Shown piece by piece: positions 46,213 through 57,458 of a DNA stretch of 64,000 nucleotides. Made by a program: the position numbers and the translations under genes. Source of the DNA: Trichoderma breve (Eukaryota; Ascomycota; Sordariomycetes; Hypocreales; Hypocreaceae). The notes under the pieces are model-generated. The model had not been told where the DNA came from. It worked only from the letters and a program-made list of their open reading frames with translations, and searched no databases. Where the stretch lies: positions 2,790,001-2,854,000 of the forward strand of contig NC_079232.1 in NCBI RefSeq assembly GCF_028502605.1, read 5' to 3'. Within the stretch, counting starts at the first letter, position 1. Every line of letters begins with the position of its first letter.

Positions 46213-47880
46213 ATGTCCATCAAAATCGTGCTGAATAACCAGCCCGAATTCTACACCAACCTCGACGTCATCTCAGGCAAAGTCTTTTTGACTTTGCCAA
46301 AGAGCGAGCAGATCGGCAGCATTGTCGTCAAACTTGAAGGAGAGTCCGGCACAGCTCTACAGGTCCCCAGAAACTACGGCTACGAACCGGGCGTCAATCG
46401 GAATGGTCCGCCACCGGGGCCTCCGGGCAGCATCGTGGGTGAAAACCACAAGATCTTGTACAAATTGGTAAAGGTGTTCCCAGACGAGTACTACGAAAGC
46501 TCATCCAGTCCGTATGGATCATATCCCCTCGATGCCGGCCAGCACCAGTTTCCCTTCACGTTCAAGCTACCCATCAACAATGCATGCAGCAATCCCGAAG
46601 CCATGGCCAGGATCGGTGGCCTGGGCGGCGTTGGAGGCTATGGATCAGGCGGCGGCCTCTTTGGGTTGGGCGGCGTCCGGGTCATGGACGGTTCGAAGCA
46701 GCTGTTTCTACGGCACGTTACCGCGACTCTTCCTCCATCCCTGACAGGCTTTCCTATGCAGGCAGAAATCCGGTACTACATCAAGGTCACGATTCAGCGG
46801 CCAGGGCTTCTCAAGGAGAACTGGCGCTACCACATTGGGTTCAAATTTCTGCCCATTGAACCGCCGCGACCTCCCCTCACTGGCCAGGAAGCTTTTGCTC
46901 GACGGCCTTTTTCTTTTACGCCTAGGGCAAAGGGGCAAAAGAAACGAAGTTCATTATTCAGCAGCAAAAAGGCCAATGAGGCTTTGAACGGTGCTGAAGG
47001 TGATTCTCCCACGCCACCATCAGTAGAGATTTCAGCTCGGGTGCCGCATCCATCAGTTCTCACGTGCAATAAGCCTGTTCCACTCCGGCTCATCGCAAAG
47101 AAGCTCGTAGAAAGCAGTGAACAAATCTACCTGATATCGTTCCAGATGGACCTGATTGGTGTGACCGAAATCCGTGCGCATGGACTGTTCAACCAAAAAG
47201 TCAACCGCTGGGTTGTCGCCTCCTTTACAGACCTCCACATCCCAATATGTGCTCCAGGAGATGAAGTCGGCAAAGAGGTAACGCTTCCAGACGAACTCTG
47301 GAGAAACAGGCCGCTTCCAAACACCGTTGCCCCCTCCTTCAACACTTGCAACCTTACTCGAAAATATGAAATAGAACTCAAGCTAGGCGTGAGCTGGGGC
47401 GATCCAAAGGCGGGCTCCATGACGAGGGATCCCTTTGCGCAGCCTCAGACCATATATCTGCCTCTTCATTTCGCAAACGTTGATGTCTTTTCTGGCATTA
47501 CACCACCTCCTGAGCTTCTGAAAGCCGCTCGAAATACACGACCAGGTGAAATCACCATGTCTCGACCTCCCCGTCTACCTTCCCGACCTTCTGCCACCGA
47601 TACCAACAATTCGAACGCTGCTGCTAGGCCTCAGCGACGGCCAAGTCAAGCGAATCAACCAAGTCAGCCAGCTATGCCTCCAAGGCCTCCTCAAGATCCT
47701 CTATACCCTCCACAGTTACCACCTGGCGACATTCCGGCCTACGAGGACGTCCCACCACCAAGCTACGACGAAGCCATGGCAGAGAACTTATCAGGGCCGT
47801 TTGACGGTTTGCGGCCCCGACCAGCTTATAGCGGCGTAACGAATGAGAATGCGCCCAGTCAGATGCCAGAAAAGAGCTAG
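46213..47880 (+). CDS. Arrestin-related trafficking adaptor
   Basis: An intronless 555-residue alpha-arrestin. Such adaptors bring Rsp5/NEDD4-type ubiquitin ligases to plasma-membrane transporters for endocytosis. The N-terminal arrestin fold (MSIKIVLNNQPEFYTNLDVISGKV) is interrupted by a Gly-rich insert near residues 135-155. The C-terminal arrestin domain begins near VEISARVPHPSVLTCNKPVPL. The tail is rich in Pro, Arg and Ser and carries a ligase-binding PPxY motif (PPPSYDEA, near residue 515). Start ATG 46213 follows a pyrimidine-rich leader. The cargo cannot be told from sequence. Confidence 0.92.
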   Translation: MSIKIVLNNQPEFYTNLDVISGKVFLTLPKSEQIGSIVVKLEGESGTALQVPRNYGYEPGVNRNGPPPGPPGSIVGENHKILYKLVKVFPDEYYESSSSPYGSYPLDAGQHQFPFTFKLPINNACSNPEAMARIGGLGGVGGYGSGGGLFGLGGVRVMDGSKQLFLRHVTATLPPSLTGFPMQAEIRYYIKVTIQRPGLLKENWRYHIGFKFLPIEPPRPPLTGQEAFARRPFSFTPRAKGQKKRSSLFSSKKANEALNGAEGDSPTPPSVEISARVPHPSVLTCNKPVPLRLIAKKLVESSEQIYLISFQMDLIGVTEIRAHGLFNQKVNRWVVASFTDLHIPICAPGDEVGKEVTLPDELWRNRPLPNTVAPSFNTCNLTRKYEIELKLGVSWGDPKAGSMTRDPFAQPQTIYLPLHFANVDVFSGITPPPELLKAARNTRPGEITMSRPPRLPSRPSATDTNNSNAAARPQRRPSQANQPSQPAMPPRPPQDPLYPPQLPPGDIPAYEDVPPPSYDEAMAENLSGPFDGLRPRPAYSGVTNENAPSQMPEKS

Positions 47881-48289
47881 CTTTTTTGACCAATATTTAT
47901 CGTCTGTTCTGTTGTTGCGTTGGGGAGATATGGATGGCCAGGCTAGCAGGAGGGAAAAAAGGTGATACCAAAGGAAATGGGCAAAATAGATGGGGGGATT
48001 TTAAGTCGCACAAAATACGGTTCTCTATGCATATAGATAATATTGAATAATGAGCAAGCATGTAATTTTACACTGAATAGAGCTGAATATGCAAGTAATT
48101 AAGTCGTCAAAGCATTTTGTGACGCTGAAATCAAAGCTCCATCACTGCAGTGACGTCAACAAGCATCCCACACTAAACTGCACTTCCTGCTAAGCTCACA
48201 AAGCATCAAGCTGCTACTTCAACAACACCTCACCTAGCTTCCGAAACCTCACCTTACACCTGATGCTGTAGCCAAACCCTCGCAGAGCC
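47881..48289. other. Intergenic, nothing recognised
   Basis: 3' flank of the arrestin-like gene and promoter of the lipase gene, about 400 bp, AT-rich in its first half. Confidence 0.45.
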
Positions 48290-49367
48290 ATGAAGCAATG
48301 GCCCCATTGGCGTGGCACTCGCCTCCCGCGCTCCCTGCTGAGCCTACAGCCATCAACCTCGCGGGTCTTTAGCACCGCAAAACCGCTCCGTCACGATCCT
48401 CGCATTCGAGACCTTGGGCGACTTATACACGATGACTACGCTACTATCCGCGAGACCTACGGTATATCTCATCTTTTTCTAGTAGAGAACCCTTTTGTCT
48501 AACAAAGGAAAAACTTCAGCTACGCCAAAGTATCCCATTGTCCTGGCTCACGGCCTATTCGGCTTCTCCGAGCTCAGAGTCTCGCCACTTCTACCCACGA
48601 TCGAGTACTGGAACGGCATCAAGCAGGCCCTCACGGCAAACAACTGCACCGTCATCACCGCCACCGTCCCGCCCTCCGGCTCAATCGAGGAGCGCGCCGC
48701 CAAGCTCGCCACTGACATCCTCGCGCAAACAACCGCCGCCTCCCTCCCCTCCGCCCAGGACGTAGACGGCCATGCGACGCCGCCCGCCGTCAACATCATC
48801 GCCCACAGCATGGGAGGGCTAGACGCCCGATACATGATCTCCCTGCTGCGCCCGTCGGGCATCAGGATCGCCTCGCTCGTGACGATTGCCACGCCGCATC
48901 GCGGGAGCAGCTTTGCGGATTACCTGGTCGAGCGCGGCGCCGGGCCGCTCCACCTGCCGCGGCTGTACGGCGTGATCCGGCGCGCTGGCCTGGGCACCTC
49001 TGCGTTCGGGCAGCTCACGACGCGGTACATGCGGGAGGAGTTCAACCCGCGGGTGCGCGACGACGAGGCGGTGCGCTACTTTTCGTACGGCGCGGCGATT
49101 GACGAGCCGTCGCTGCTGGGGGCCTTTCGGCTGCCTCATGGGGTTGTGGATAAGAGGGAGGGGGAGAATGACGGGCTGGTGAGTGTCAAGAGCAGTCGCT
49201 GGGGGATGTACAAGGGGACGCTGATGGGGGTTAGCCATTTGGATTTGATCAATTGGTCGAATCGCGCGAGGTGGACGGTGAGGGAGTGGATGGGTATGAG
49301 GAGGACGTTTAATGCTGTGGCGTTTTACCTTGATGTGGCCGACATGTTGGCCAAGGAAGGATTGTGA
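48290..49367 (+). CDS. Alpha/beta-hydrolase lipase (triacylglycerol lipase-like)
   Basis: Two exons (48290-48461 and 48520-49367) give 339 residues. The N-terminus is Arg/Ser/Leu-rich without acidic residues (MKQWPHWRGTRLPRSLLSLQ), like a mitochondrial presequence. The hydrolase core has the oxyanion-side motif VLAHGLFGFSELRV, the nucleophile elbow IIAHSMGGLDARY (G-x-S-x-G variant AHSMG), ATPHRGSSFADYL, and a late Asp (GENDGLVSV) and His (GVSHLDLINW) completing a Ser-Asp-His triad. It resembles bacterial-type family I lipases that fungi keep as intracellular or mitochondrial enzymes. Exon 2 is markedly GC-rich compared with the flanking DNA. The intron ends in CAG. Confidence 0.9.
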
Positions 49368-50018
49368 GGAGATTGTGTGTATTGATATGTATATGTGTAA
49401 GATTAGTATCAGTGTAAGACGGGGAGCGATTCACTAGAAGATAGAAGGCGCGCGAGTGAGACGGGGATCGGAGTATGTTTGAACAGTAGGAAAAGCTTTA
49501 TATAAATTGTTTATAATATGGTTTAAAACTAGATTGTTGTATGAGGTATCAGGAGTATTAGAATATAGAGAACATAGCATCCTGTGGCCACGAGCACGAG
49601 CGCGCCTTTCCATAAATCTCCGACACCAATAGCCCTCTCTCTCTCTCTCTCTCTACTCACACAAACCATCGAGCGGCGGTGAGCGAGAGTGAGTTGAGTG
49701 TATGCGCGACGCGAGCAAGTATGCATGCGTATATGTACATGGCCATGCGAGCTCCAAGAAATACATCGCGCATGAAGTTGTTGACAAGCTTGACGACAAG
49801 ATGACGACTGGTTGGTGTTGGCTCGTGGCCAGAGTGAAAACATTATCCTTTGGGCGGCTGCGTGACGCGACGTGTCGCTGTTTATAACCACGCTTGAAAT
49901 GTCGCGCAACACCATTTCGCCGTTTTAACAATCACGGTCCATTACTGCGTCCCCTCTCCCGTTCATCATTCATCCCCCTTAGTCCCAACCCCCTCTTCCC
50001 CAAGCCTCAGGTCGTCGC
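49368..50018. repeat. Intergenic region with a (CT)10 microsatellite
   Basis: A pure CT dinucleotide run of about ten units lies at 49635-49654. The rest, between the convergent lipase and small membrane protein genes, shows no coding evidence. Confidence 0.7.
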
Positions 50019-50279
50019 CTAGATCTGAGACTTGGATGCCCGTCTCTTGGCGCACTGCTTGTGGATGAACAGACCAAGGAGACCAACAGCGACTGCAGGC
50101 CATGTTAGAAAGGATGTCCTTGCTTTGTTATGTTGAACAAGTGTTGTAGAGATTAACTTACCGATGAAGACGATGCAGAAGACGACAATGACACCGGGCT
50201 CTCTGGCGGCCCAGTTCTTGCGCTTGACCAGCTCGCTCACGGCGCGAGTGGCAATGAGTTGCTTGTTGATGGCGGCCAT
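50019..50279 (-). CDS. 63-residue single-span membrane protein
   Basis: Two exons (50279-50162 and 50092-50019) give 63 residues. Splicing a 69-nt intron (donor GTAAGT, acceptor CAG) joins IVVFCIVFI to VAVGLLGLFIHK and completes one hydrophobic helix. The unspliced frame is open but breaks the helix with a polar stretch, which supports splicing. The N-terminal half is amphipathic and basic (SELVKRKNWAAREPG), and the C-terminus is very basic. I recall similar short conserved proteins in other filamentous ascomycetes, without a known function. Its size suggests an accessory subunit of a membrane complex, in the endoplasmic reticulum or mitochondria. Confidence 0.75.
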   Translation of the reverse strand: MAAINKQLIATRAVSELVKRKNWAAREPGVIVVFCIVFIGKLISTTLVQHNKARTSFLTWPAVAVGLLGLFIHKQCAKRRASKSQI

Positions 50280-53200
50280 TGTGTCTTGAGCGGAGAGTTT
50301 GGGTATGTCTAGAGAGAAGAAGTCGAGTTAGTCTCAGGGTGTCTCGGTGCCATTATATATATGTCTCAATTGATGAACGAGTTTGTTATCCGGGGCAAAA
50401 GGCGCCAGGGGGTGTGAGAGAAAGCGGTAAAGGCACAGGGGGGAATGAGGATATTGTGGAAACCACATCAAATGCCTCAAAAAATACGCAGTTCTTTCAA
50501 TTGATGCCATTGAATCCCAGTAACAATCGCACAGCGAGGGCGAGCCCAGATGCGACGATTTTAATCTTCAACCGGTTGGCTGGTTTCACAGGCTGCGGTA
50601 GCCCCGGATGAAGCTTAAAATTTGCGACAGCTGAGACAGCGGCTCCGTGCGCAGCGACGACGTGAGATCCAACCGACATCAAAGAAAAAACAGGAAACGT
50701 TCGAGCGCATTTCGCGAATTGAGTGTGATGGTGTAATTGTGATATCGGATTGAGGAAGGGAAAGCGAATTGGGAGCGAGTTTACCTCTTGGGTTGAAGGC
50801 GTGAGGAAGAGAGAGGATGAAGGCAAAAAGTCTGGAAAAGGTCGCGTAAGTGGATTGCGCTGAGGTTTTGTTTCACGGCAGCTCTGGGAAGAGACAGCCG
50901 GTAGGGGCAAAAAGTGGGGTCGCACGTCACGGGCCACGCGCTGGGCGATTTGGGGATTTGGGGGGAGGGAAAAAAAAAAGATGGCGAGGCGAGGCGAAAG
51001 CAAAAAAAGAAACCGAGGGCCAGGGACTAGGATTGGGATTGGCAATTGGGGTACCGAGTACTGGTGCCGTAGGGGAAAAAACTTGGCAAGCGCTCTGACC
51101 TTTTTTTCTTGTCCTTGTCCTGTTGTTATGGGATTGGCGAGTGGCAGCAAAGACTGGGGTTTATAGCCGGATTGTCGATTTGACGATTGGCGAAGCGGCG
51201 GCTGGGGGAGATTTGCTGAAGACGGAACAAACGAACCAAGGGCGACGAGAGGGTTGGAAGGGAAGAAGAAGAATCAAGAAAACCAAGAGCAAGAAGGAAA
51301 GAAAAATCAAGCGGGAAAGTCGAGGCAGAAAAAGGATTCCGGGCTGGGCCGGGGGGCGTGTATCAATTGGGCCACGGACGGCATAGGCATAGGCACATCG
51401 CGACATTTCCAGTCGAGGCGGCCGGATGTTCCTCACTCTCGCAGCGACGACGCAACGAAAAGGGCGGTACTCGCTTCCCGCGGCGAGCTGTGCGCGAACG
51501 GGCTTGTACAGGTACGAGCAACAGGTACGTGTACAGGTACGCTCCAGCTCTCTTTTTGCTCCGTAGTTTTCCAATTCTTTGATCGGAACACGGCATGCGC
51601 TGGACCCTGGCCGCTTTAGCGTCTCGGCCGGTACGTGCGGCGGTTCTTGGTCGCCAAGGTTTTTTTTCCTTTCGAGGCTTGCCCAGTCCTCTTTTTTTTT
51701 TCTTATTCTTTTTTTTTCCCTCTAGTATTAGTACTAGCTTTACTCGTGTTACTCTTTTGCTCTTAGCCCTTTCCCGCTCTCACTCGTTACTCGTTACTCG
51801 TTACTCGTTATTCCCTCTCCCTGCCTTTTTCGCCCAGGTTACCCGGGCGCCCCATGTGGGGAACTGGGACGGCGGCCAGAGCCAAGTCGCAGTGGGCTCG
51901 AGTCTCTTTTTTTTTTTTTCGCCTGCGCGAATTTTGCATCGCGCCGGCGTCTTGTCCCTGTAAAAGCTAAGCACGAAGTACCGTGCACTCTTTTGATGAC
52001 CCCCCGACCGAAAGTCGACATCTCCGTGAGAGCCATTTGAATGTATTTCTACTTGTACTCTTTTTCGCCTGCACGGTTCACGGACCACGAAGCGGCAATA
52101 GCAATTGGGGGAGGAGGACCCCTGCTTGTGTAAGTCTTCAGCGGCATTGACGTCTTCACCTCCGTGTGACGCACCAGCCAGGAGGCAGTCCCGTTGTCCA
52201 TGTATGTGGTCATGCTTCTCCGGACAGACAGACAGACAGGCAGTCGCATATAACGGGTATGTATTGGACCAAAGTACAGCTACAAGGCCGTGATTTTGCT
52301 GCAAGTACCCCGTACTTGATCCCGGCCAGCCATAATAACGGGGCACACACCACCACTCTCTGACGCCGGGCCTTGCGCGCGTATCAAGATGCGTGGGTGG
52401 CTTGATTGAGTGATATTCTGGAAACCGGCGATTGGCAATTAGCTAGGAAGCGGCAGCTCCTCCAAGAATTCCAGCTGCGACACTAAACCACTACTCCGCG
52501 GCTTCGGCTGCAACGGATATCGCTGCAATCGTTCAATCAGAGGGCGACAATTATGCCTAGCTGCGGTACTAATTGTCGTAGTGCCGTCCTGACTTATGCC
52601 TCTCTCCTTGCGTGTACATCATCCGGCGCCGGCTGCCTTGACCGAAATGCCGCTGCTTTTTTTCTCTCTCTCTTGGATCTACTTTTTTTTTTTTCCTAAT
52701 CATGGACGCCTAGCTTCGCAACTAAAAAGCTAACTAAGATTGTAGCCATTGTTTCTCATCGCTAGTACTTACCTGTCACACCATGAAAAGTATTATGCTG
52801 GATTCTGTGTTATGTACTCCGTAGTAGGATATTATTTGTGGTTCTCCAATATCCGTACATAATACCCCATATAGACCCTTTTCATTATATTGCCAAAGAT
52901 AGCCAGAACGATGCGTGCTTCTTTGTACTCCCGTACTTCTCTTACCGATACTGTCAGCTGCCTGTAACGGTATCCCAAGTATGGGGACGGGATTCCCATG
53001 CACCGACAATCGCCAGCAAGGAGCGGCCCTACTATCACGCCGGCCGGTGAAGGGCAGATAACAAGAGTCAGTCAGCCATACGAAGTACACGGCAACGCTA
53101 CCTTTGCGTGTCAATGAGCCGCTACACGGGTCCTGTCGTTCAATTGGGCGTCGACACAAGTCACGGCAGTAAAAGGCAAACAGGTAATAAGCATGTACTT

Positions 53201-55702
53201 GGCACTGCCGTTCCGAATCGGCATAGCAAGACGCCCCAGTCATGCCCATCCATCCCATCCATCAGCGTCATTCCTCGTCCTCGCCGTCGCCGCTCAGCAT
53301 TCAAACTACTACAGAACGAGTACAAGCAAGGCAAAGTACACCACCAACACACCGCCAGCGGCGGCAACGGCAGAGCAACACTATCCAGCCAAACCCAGCC
53401 TAGCCCGCAGCCGCAAATCCTGTTCCCGCCAAAGTGACAACGAAATCTGCCCTTTTCTGTTTGCGGCCACCGCATCCAGCGCAGCGCCTGTGCTCCACCC
53501 ATCGCTGTGTCGCGACCCGGCAAGCCCGACAAGCAAAAAAGAAAAGAAAAAGCCCCCCCGGCTGAAAAATAAAAGCCGCTCCGTGGACTCCGGACAAAGC
53601 TCGCTGGTCGGCGGGACCGGCAAAAGCTCGGGAGTTGGACGGCCCTTCCTCTTTTGGGGCCGTGTTCGCTCGACTCAGGTTCTCTCTTGTAAGAGGGAAA
53701 TAAGACAAAAAAAAAAGTGAGGCGGCAAGCAACCCATGAAAGAAAAAAATGGGTGCGAAAAGCGATTCCGGCGGCCGATTCCTTTTGCCCCCAGTCAGCG
53801 ATCCCCACGCACCCCTTGCAATGATCAGCTACTCGGACGCACTGATTGGACGTGTCGTGTGCTTCTAGATTGTCTGCTGGCGTCGCCCTTTCGCGTCCAA
53901 GACGGGGGAACTGGCGCTGCCCTCGGCCAATGACCTCATGCTGCTTCTGGTACCCCGGCCTTGGCACCGAAGCAACGAATGTAGCGGCATGATTAGCTTG
54001 TACCGTACATGTACGAGCTGCAGCTTCTCCGTACACACGTCGGTGGTGCTCCGTACTTGATACTACTGCTGGTAGACTTCAACTTGCCCGTCTCCATCGC
54101 ATTGGGTCGCCTCATCTTAAAAACACCAGTCAGGTCGTGCTTCTAGAGCCATTTTCATGTCGAAATCGGGCATAGACTCTTCGTCCATGCGTCCCTCTCC
54201 CATCGTTGCATGTACTATAACAAAACTAGACCCCGTCAGATGGACCTCTAGAAGCCAACCTTAATCGCAGTTCGCCCCCTTCCCAAAGGATCCAAGAAAC
54301 GAGAGATATAGGCCAATGTTCCCTCTCGGAGAAGCGACCCAGGCGGTCAACCCTTCTCCACGACTTCTAGACTTTTTTCATTCACCGCGGGCGGGTATCG
54401 TGGAGAAGACCGGATATCGATATCCGCGCATATCGGAGAAAACTGATGCAGGTACTTCGTCCGCGCTGCTGCTAGCACCTGGTACTAGTACCAGTGGACA
54501 TGTTATTGCTGCGTTGTTTTCTCCATGGACCGCGCCAAATCCGGTACAGTCGGTTCCTCCGGTAATGAGCTCTCCTGCCTAAAAGTACGGGGCCAATTGT
54601 TTAATAATAATTTGGGCGGCCCAGCTGGAGAGCGATTTTTGGGCCTGATATCTCGGTGGAATTCCGTTGATATGACAAGGCGGAACGGACGTCTTATTTT
54701 TGGGCTGCTGTTGGTTTTGGCGAATGGTACTAATAAGCTGACGAGAAGCATTGCTTTTTGCCCTTTTGGCCCCCCCTCCCCTTTCTTGGTTCCTCCCTTT
54801 TGAGAAGCCGTCATCATCAGGAATCTCAGCCTGCGAGTTCAGACACACGACCCCTTTGCGATATTATCTGCACCGGCAGCGGCGTCGAGATACGCATGCA
54901 ATTCCCTCGTTGCCCAACCGAACGGCAGTGCGTCTTGCGAGTCACGTGACGAGATCTCATCGCGCGGCCCTGTCAGCTTCAACCTTGTCCCGAGCTCTGT
55001 TCAGCCGATGATACGCAGCTGAGGCTGAGTTGCCCTGCATAGGGAATAATACCTCATGGAATAAGGCGTACAGCGCATCAGAGTCGGTGGCATCGAATGA
55101 GCGAAAAGGCTCGGAAATTCGTCCAGGCAGCTTCGATCCCTCGGGATGGTCTGGGATAAGCTTCAGCTAATGGGCCGTACCGATGCTCTACGTTGGGTGC
55201 CTTGCGGGAGATGCTCATGCGACGACAAGCTCCCCTGCCTAGAAGACATTCGATGCCGGCTTTACATGGCCCAGCCCAGAACGCAACATCCAGAGAGGAC
55301 CAGTAGATTCTTGACCCGTCTTTGCTCATCTATTTCTGTGTCACCCATCAAAGGAAAACCCTCTCCAATAGAAGCGCGGAGATGCGTGATGCTGTGCCGG
55401 AGATGCACCACGTGAGTGAGACAGCTATTGATCCGCCGACGTAATGCATCCACGTGAGGTCCGCTATTGAAGGGCGCCCAAGCCAACTTTCCATGGTTGA
55501 AACTCTGTGATGGATTCAAACAAACCATCTAAAAAATACCCTACAGGACTATGCATATCTATATCCTACATTAAAGAAGCCGAATCTTTCAGTACATACA
55601 TGGTTTCTGCGTCTTTCGTGATTCCGCCCTAGTACCGTATTTCTCTCCCCCTCCATCAAAGCTCGACTGAGCTCTCATTCCCCTCCCATCGTCATCCCGA
55701 AC
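50280..55702. other. 5.4-kb region without a recognised gene
   Basis: Rich in purine/pyrimidine runs and short repeats. ACTCGTT is repeated four times in tandem at 51782-51809, and CAGGTACG occurs three times at 51509-51516, 51522-51529 and 51534-51541. GACA is repeated around 52226-52242, and TACTCCGTA lies at 52815-52823. Long frames exist (50497-51150 and 53161-54036, both minus, 217 and 291 codons). Their translations are low-complexity Pro/Ser/Arg or Phe/Arg mixtures without domains. I treat the stretch as non-coding or as long untranslated leaders. Confidence 0.5.
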
Positions 55703-57274
55703 ATGGCCAGCGCATGGCTAGCCCGCGTGCGGCGCCTCAACGCCCATAACCTGACGACATTTCGAGATGCGCCCCTGGCCGAGATATCCGGCTCTCTGGG
55801 CGATTTGGGCACCCTGCTTCCCCTGATGATCGCCCTCGCGGCCAAGGGGTACATCGACCTGGGCTCGACGCTCGTCTTTTCCGGCGTCTTCAACGTCCTC
55901 ACCGGAGTTGTCTTTGGCATCCCCTTGCCCGTGCAGCCCATGAAGGTATGTCATGTCCAAGTACTACTGCTATTACTACAGTAGCTTGCTGTACTCGTAC
56001 GAATATGTATGCCGTGTGGAGCATTCTTTACCCCCTAGATTTAGACCTCGGTACTTGATACGATACTCCGTATACATGCCTACATACATACACACATACA
56101 TGACTGTCTTCTTATCTTCCCAGGGAGCCTTACTTGTTTGCTAATCCTCTTCCCGCCTCATGCGGGTACTTAGGCCATCGCCGCGGCCGCCATCTCGGCG
56201 CGCGAGAATCCGTCCATGAGCGTCGTTGTCGCGGCTGGACAATGGGTTGGCGCGGCAGTTCTCATCATGAGCGTGACGGGCTTGCTGCGAACAGCTGTAG
56301 CCGTCGTGCCCATCCCCGTAGTCAAGGGGATCCAACTCGGGGCGGGCCTCTCCCTCATCATCGGCGCTGGCTCGTCGCTGCTGCAGCCCCTTCACTGGGT
56401 CCTCCCCGTGCTGGATAACCGCATATGGGCGTTGGTGGCATTCCTCGTTCTGGTATTTACGCAGAACATGCCTCGCTTCCCTTACGCCTTGAGCTTCTTC
56501 CTCCTGGCTCTTGTGCTGGCCCTCGTCCAGGTGCTCGTCTCCCATCAGAGCTTACCGTGGTTCCATGTGTGGCACCCGCACTTTGTGCTTCCCTCCTGGG
56601 TTGGAAGCGGAGACGCTCCGGCCTTGTGGATGGCCATAGGGCAGCTTCCCCTGACGACTCTCAACTCCATCATTGCGGTGAGTGCGTTGGCTGCTGACCT
56701 GCTGCCGGACCTGCCAACCCCGTCCGTCACCTCCATAGGCCTGAGCGTGGCGCTCATGAACCTCACCGGCACGTGGTTTGGAGCCATGCCAGTCTGTCAC
56801 GGCGCCGGAGGTCTTGCTGCTCAATATCGCTTCGGCGCACGCAGCGGAGCCAGCGTAATCCTGTTGGGGCTGTTGAAGATCTTTCTGGGGCTGTTGTTTG
56901 GGAGGACACTCGTCAATCTGTTGACGCAATATCCAAAGAGCTTGCTCGGCGTCATGGTGGTGGCTGCTGGGTTGGAGTTGGCCAAAGTCGGCCATACCTT
57001 GAACCAAGGAGCCCCTGATCTCTGGCATGTGTCTGCTAGTCACGGGGATCATGAGGCAGGCTTGAGGCAGCATCGACATCTATCGGATGAAGAGCGCCTC
57101 GAAAGATGGACAGTCATGCTAGTGACAACGGCCGGCCTCCTCGCATTCAGGAATGATGCGGTTGGCTTCTTGGCCGGCATGCTCTGCCACAGCTCATATA
57201 GACTCTCAGAACGATTCGTGAGCTGGAAAAGCCGTCGATCTATCATCTCAAGCGAGCGTTCACCATTACTATGA
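55703..57274 (+). CDS. MOT1-type molybdate transporter
   Basis: A high-affinity molybdate carrier of the MOT1 family, related to sulfate transporters but lacking the STAS domain. It supplies the molybdenum cofactor for nitrate reductase and similar enzymes. Exons 55703-55945 and 56174-57274 give 447 residues. The two family signatures are present: PLAEISGSLGDLGTLLPLM near the start and MPVCHGAGGLAAQYRFGAR in the second half. About ten hydrophobic segments lie between and around them, including VPIPVVKGIQLGAGLSL. The intron (228 nt, TAG acceptor) is far longer than others in this window. The C-terminus is a soluble tail ending in Ser/Arg-rich sequence. Confidence 0.93.
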
Positions 57275-57458
57275 CGAAGCTGTCATAAATAAGGACTGGG
57301 AAAGGGCCGTCTAAATTGAATAATTAATTAATGATTAATGTCTATCCTCTCCCAAGTTGCCTATTTCCTCACACGCATCCCAAGTTTCATATCTCATTCT
57401 TCGCCAGCGAAGTGTATTTTTTTGGGTTTAGATTATAGTCATCGTTCCTTATAAGAGA

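Noticed and set aside
50497..51150. 217-codon minus-strand frame rich in Pro, Phe and Ser
   Set aside because: Low-complexity translation of purine/pyrimidine-biased DNA; no domain or homologous pattern recognised.
53161..54036. 291-codon minus-strand frame
   Set aside because: Length is notable, but the translation is a patchwork of Arg-, Gly- and Phe-rich stretches without domains, and several overlapping frames are equally open. It remains the best candidate if a lineage-specific gene exists here.
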